Below, one piece after another: positions 28,674-28,789 of a stretch of 28,789 nucleotides of DNA. How positions within the stretch are numbered: the first letter of the stretch is position 1; every line of letters begins with the position of its first letter. The notes under the pieces were generated by a model. The model ran no database searches. It was not told where the DNA came from and saw only the letters and a program-made list of their open reading frames with translations. The DNA is taken from IMG/VR virus record IMGVR_UViG_3300036761_000812, positions 1 through 28,789 of that record. One strand, 5' to 3'. This stretch comes from a virus. Made by a program: the position numbers and the translations under genes.

Positions 28674-28789
28674 ATGTCTAACGAAGAAAAATTAATACAG
28701 TATACCAATAGAATAGAAGCTATAAAGAAGATTAAAATATCTTCGGAGGCCGAGTTAAAAATGCTAGAAACTCAGTACCAAGAAAAGGA
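28674..28789 (+). CDS. Start of a coiled-coil protein, cut by window edge
   Basis: ATG 28674 behind AAGGA (28662-28666). The 38 visible codons are charged and helical (NEEKLIQYTNRIEAIKKIK, then SEAELKMLE), so a coiled coil is likely. The rest lies outside the window, and no function can be given. Confidence 0.55.
   Translation, partial: MSNEEKLIQYTNRIEAIKKIKISSEAELKMLETQYQEK

Overview
The window is part of a tailed-phage genome. It is AT-rich and densely packed, every supported gene lies on the + strand, and many genes overlap or abut by ATGA or TAATG junctions behind clear GGAG/AAGGA ribosome binding sites. A contractile sheath, tail tube, tape measure and baseplate hub mark it as a myovirus-type phage (or a prophage or metagenomic fragment of one). 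The host cannot be named. The signal peptide at 26435 ends in a form common in Bacteroidota, but the strong Shine-Dalgarno sites are not typical of that phylum, so I leave the host open. I saw no tRNA, rRNA, CRISPR array, insertion sequence or integrase.

Layout. 1-2168: end of a replication block with a 5'-3' exonuclease cut by the window edge, three small unknown genes and a short DnaG-type primase. 2187-5113: after a likely promoter come tail sheath, a small membrane protein, an Ig-like protein, tail tube, a holin-like protein and a strong intrinsic terminator. 5135-12856: an overlapping gene pair resembling tail assembly chaperones, the tape measure protein, baseplate proteins including the hub, and a peptidoglycan amidase. 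12981-16385: a DUF932 protein, two small zinc-ribbon proteins, a fusion of a DUF6884-like domain with an adenine-type DNA methyltransferase, and a coiled-coil protein.

16430-18951 is the most striking locus: recA is physically broken in two. The first gene encodes RecA residues 1-208 and ends in a 23-residue intein start. A free-standing EDxHD (Vsr-like) homing endonuclease follows. The third gene begins with the remaining 133 intein residues and continues with the last 136 residues of RecA. This is a 'fractured gene' with a split intein, and the break falls in RecA DNA-binding loop L2. Functional RecA should need trans-splicing of two polypeptides.

18953-28789 holds recombination, repair and nucleotide genes: an M20/M42-like metallopeptidase, an SSB-like protein, a zinc ribbon, a PD-(D/E)XK resolvase-like nuclease, a DEDDy 3'-5' exonuclease, a dUTPase with an N-terminal membrane segment, a second DUF932-like protein, a half-length Rad50/SbcC-like ATPase, a signal-peptide protein, an Mre11/SbcD-like nuclease and QueD. 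QueD, together with the DUF6884/methyltransferase fusion, hints at modified DNA bases (7-deazaguanine type), but the rest of that pathway is not in the window.

Function calls come from reading motifs by eye. No database search or structure prediction was run.
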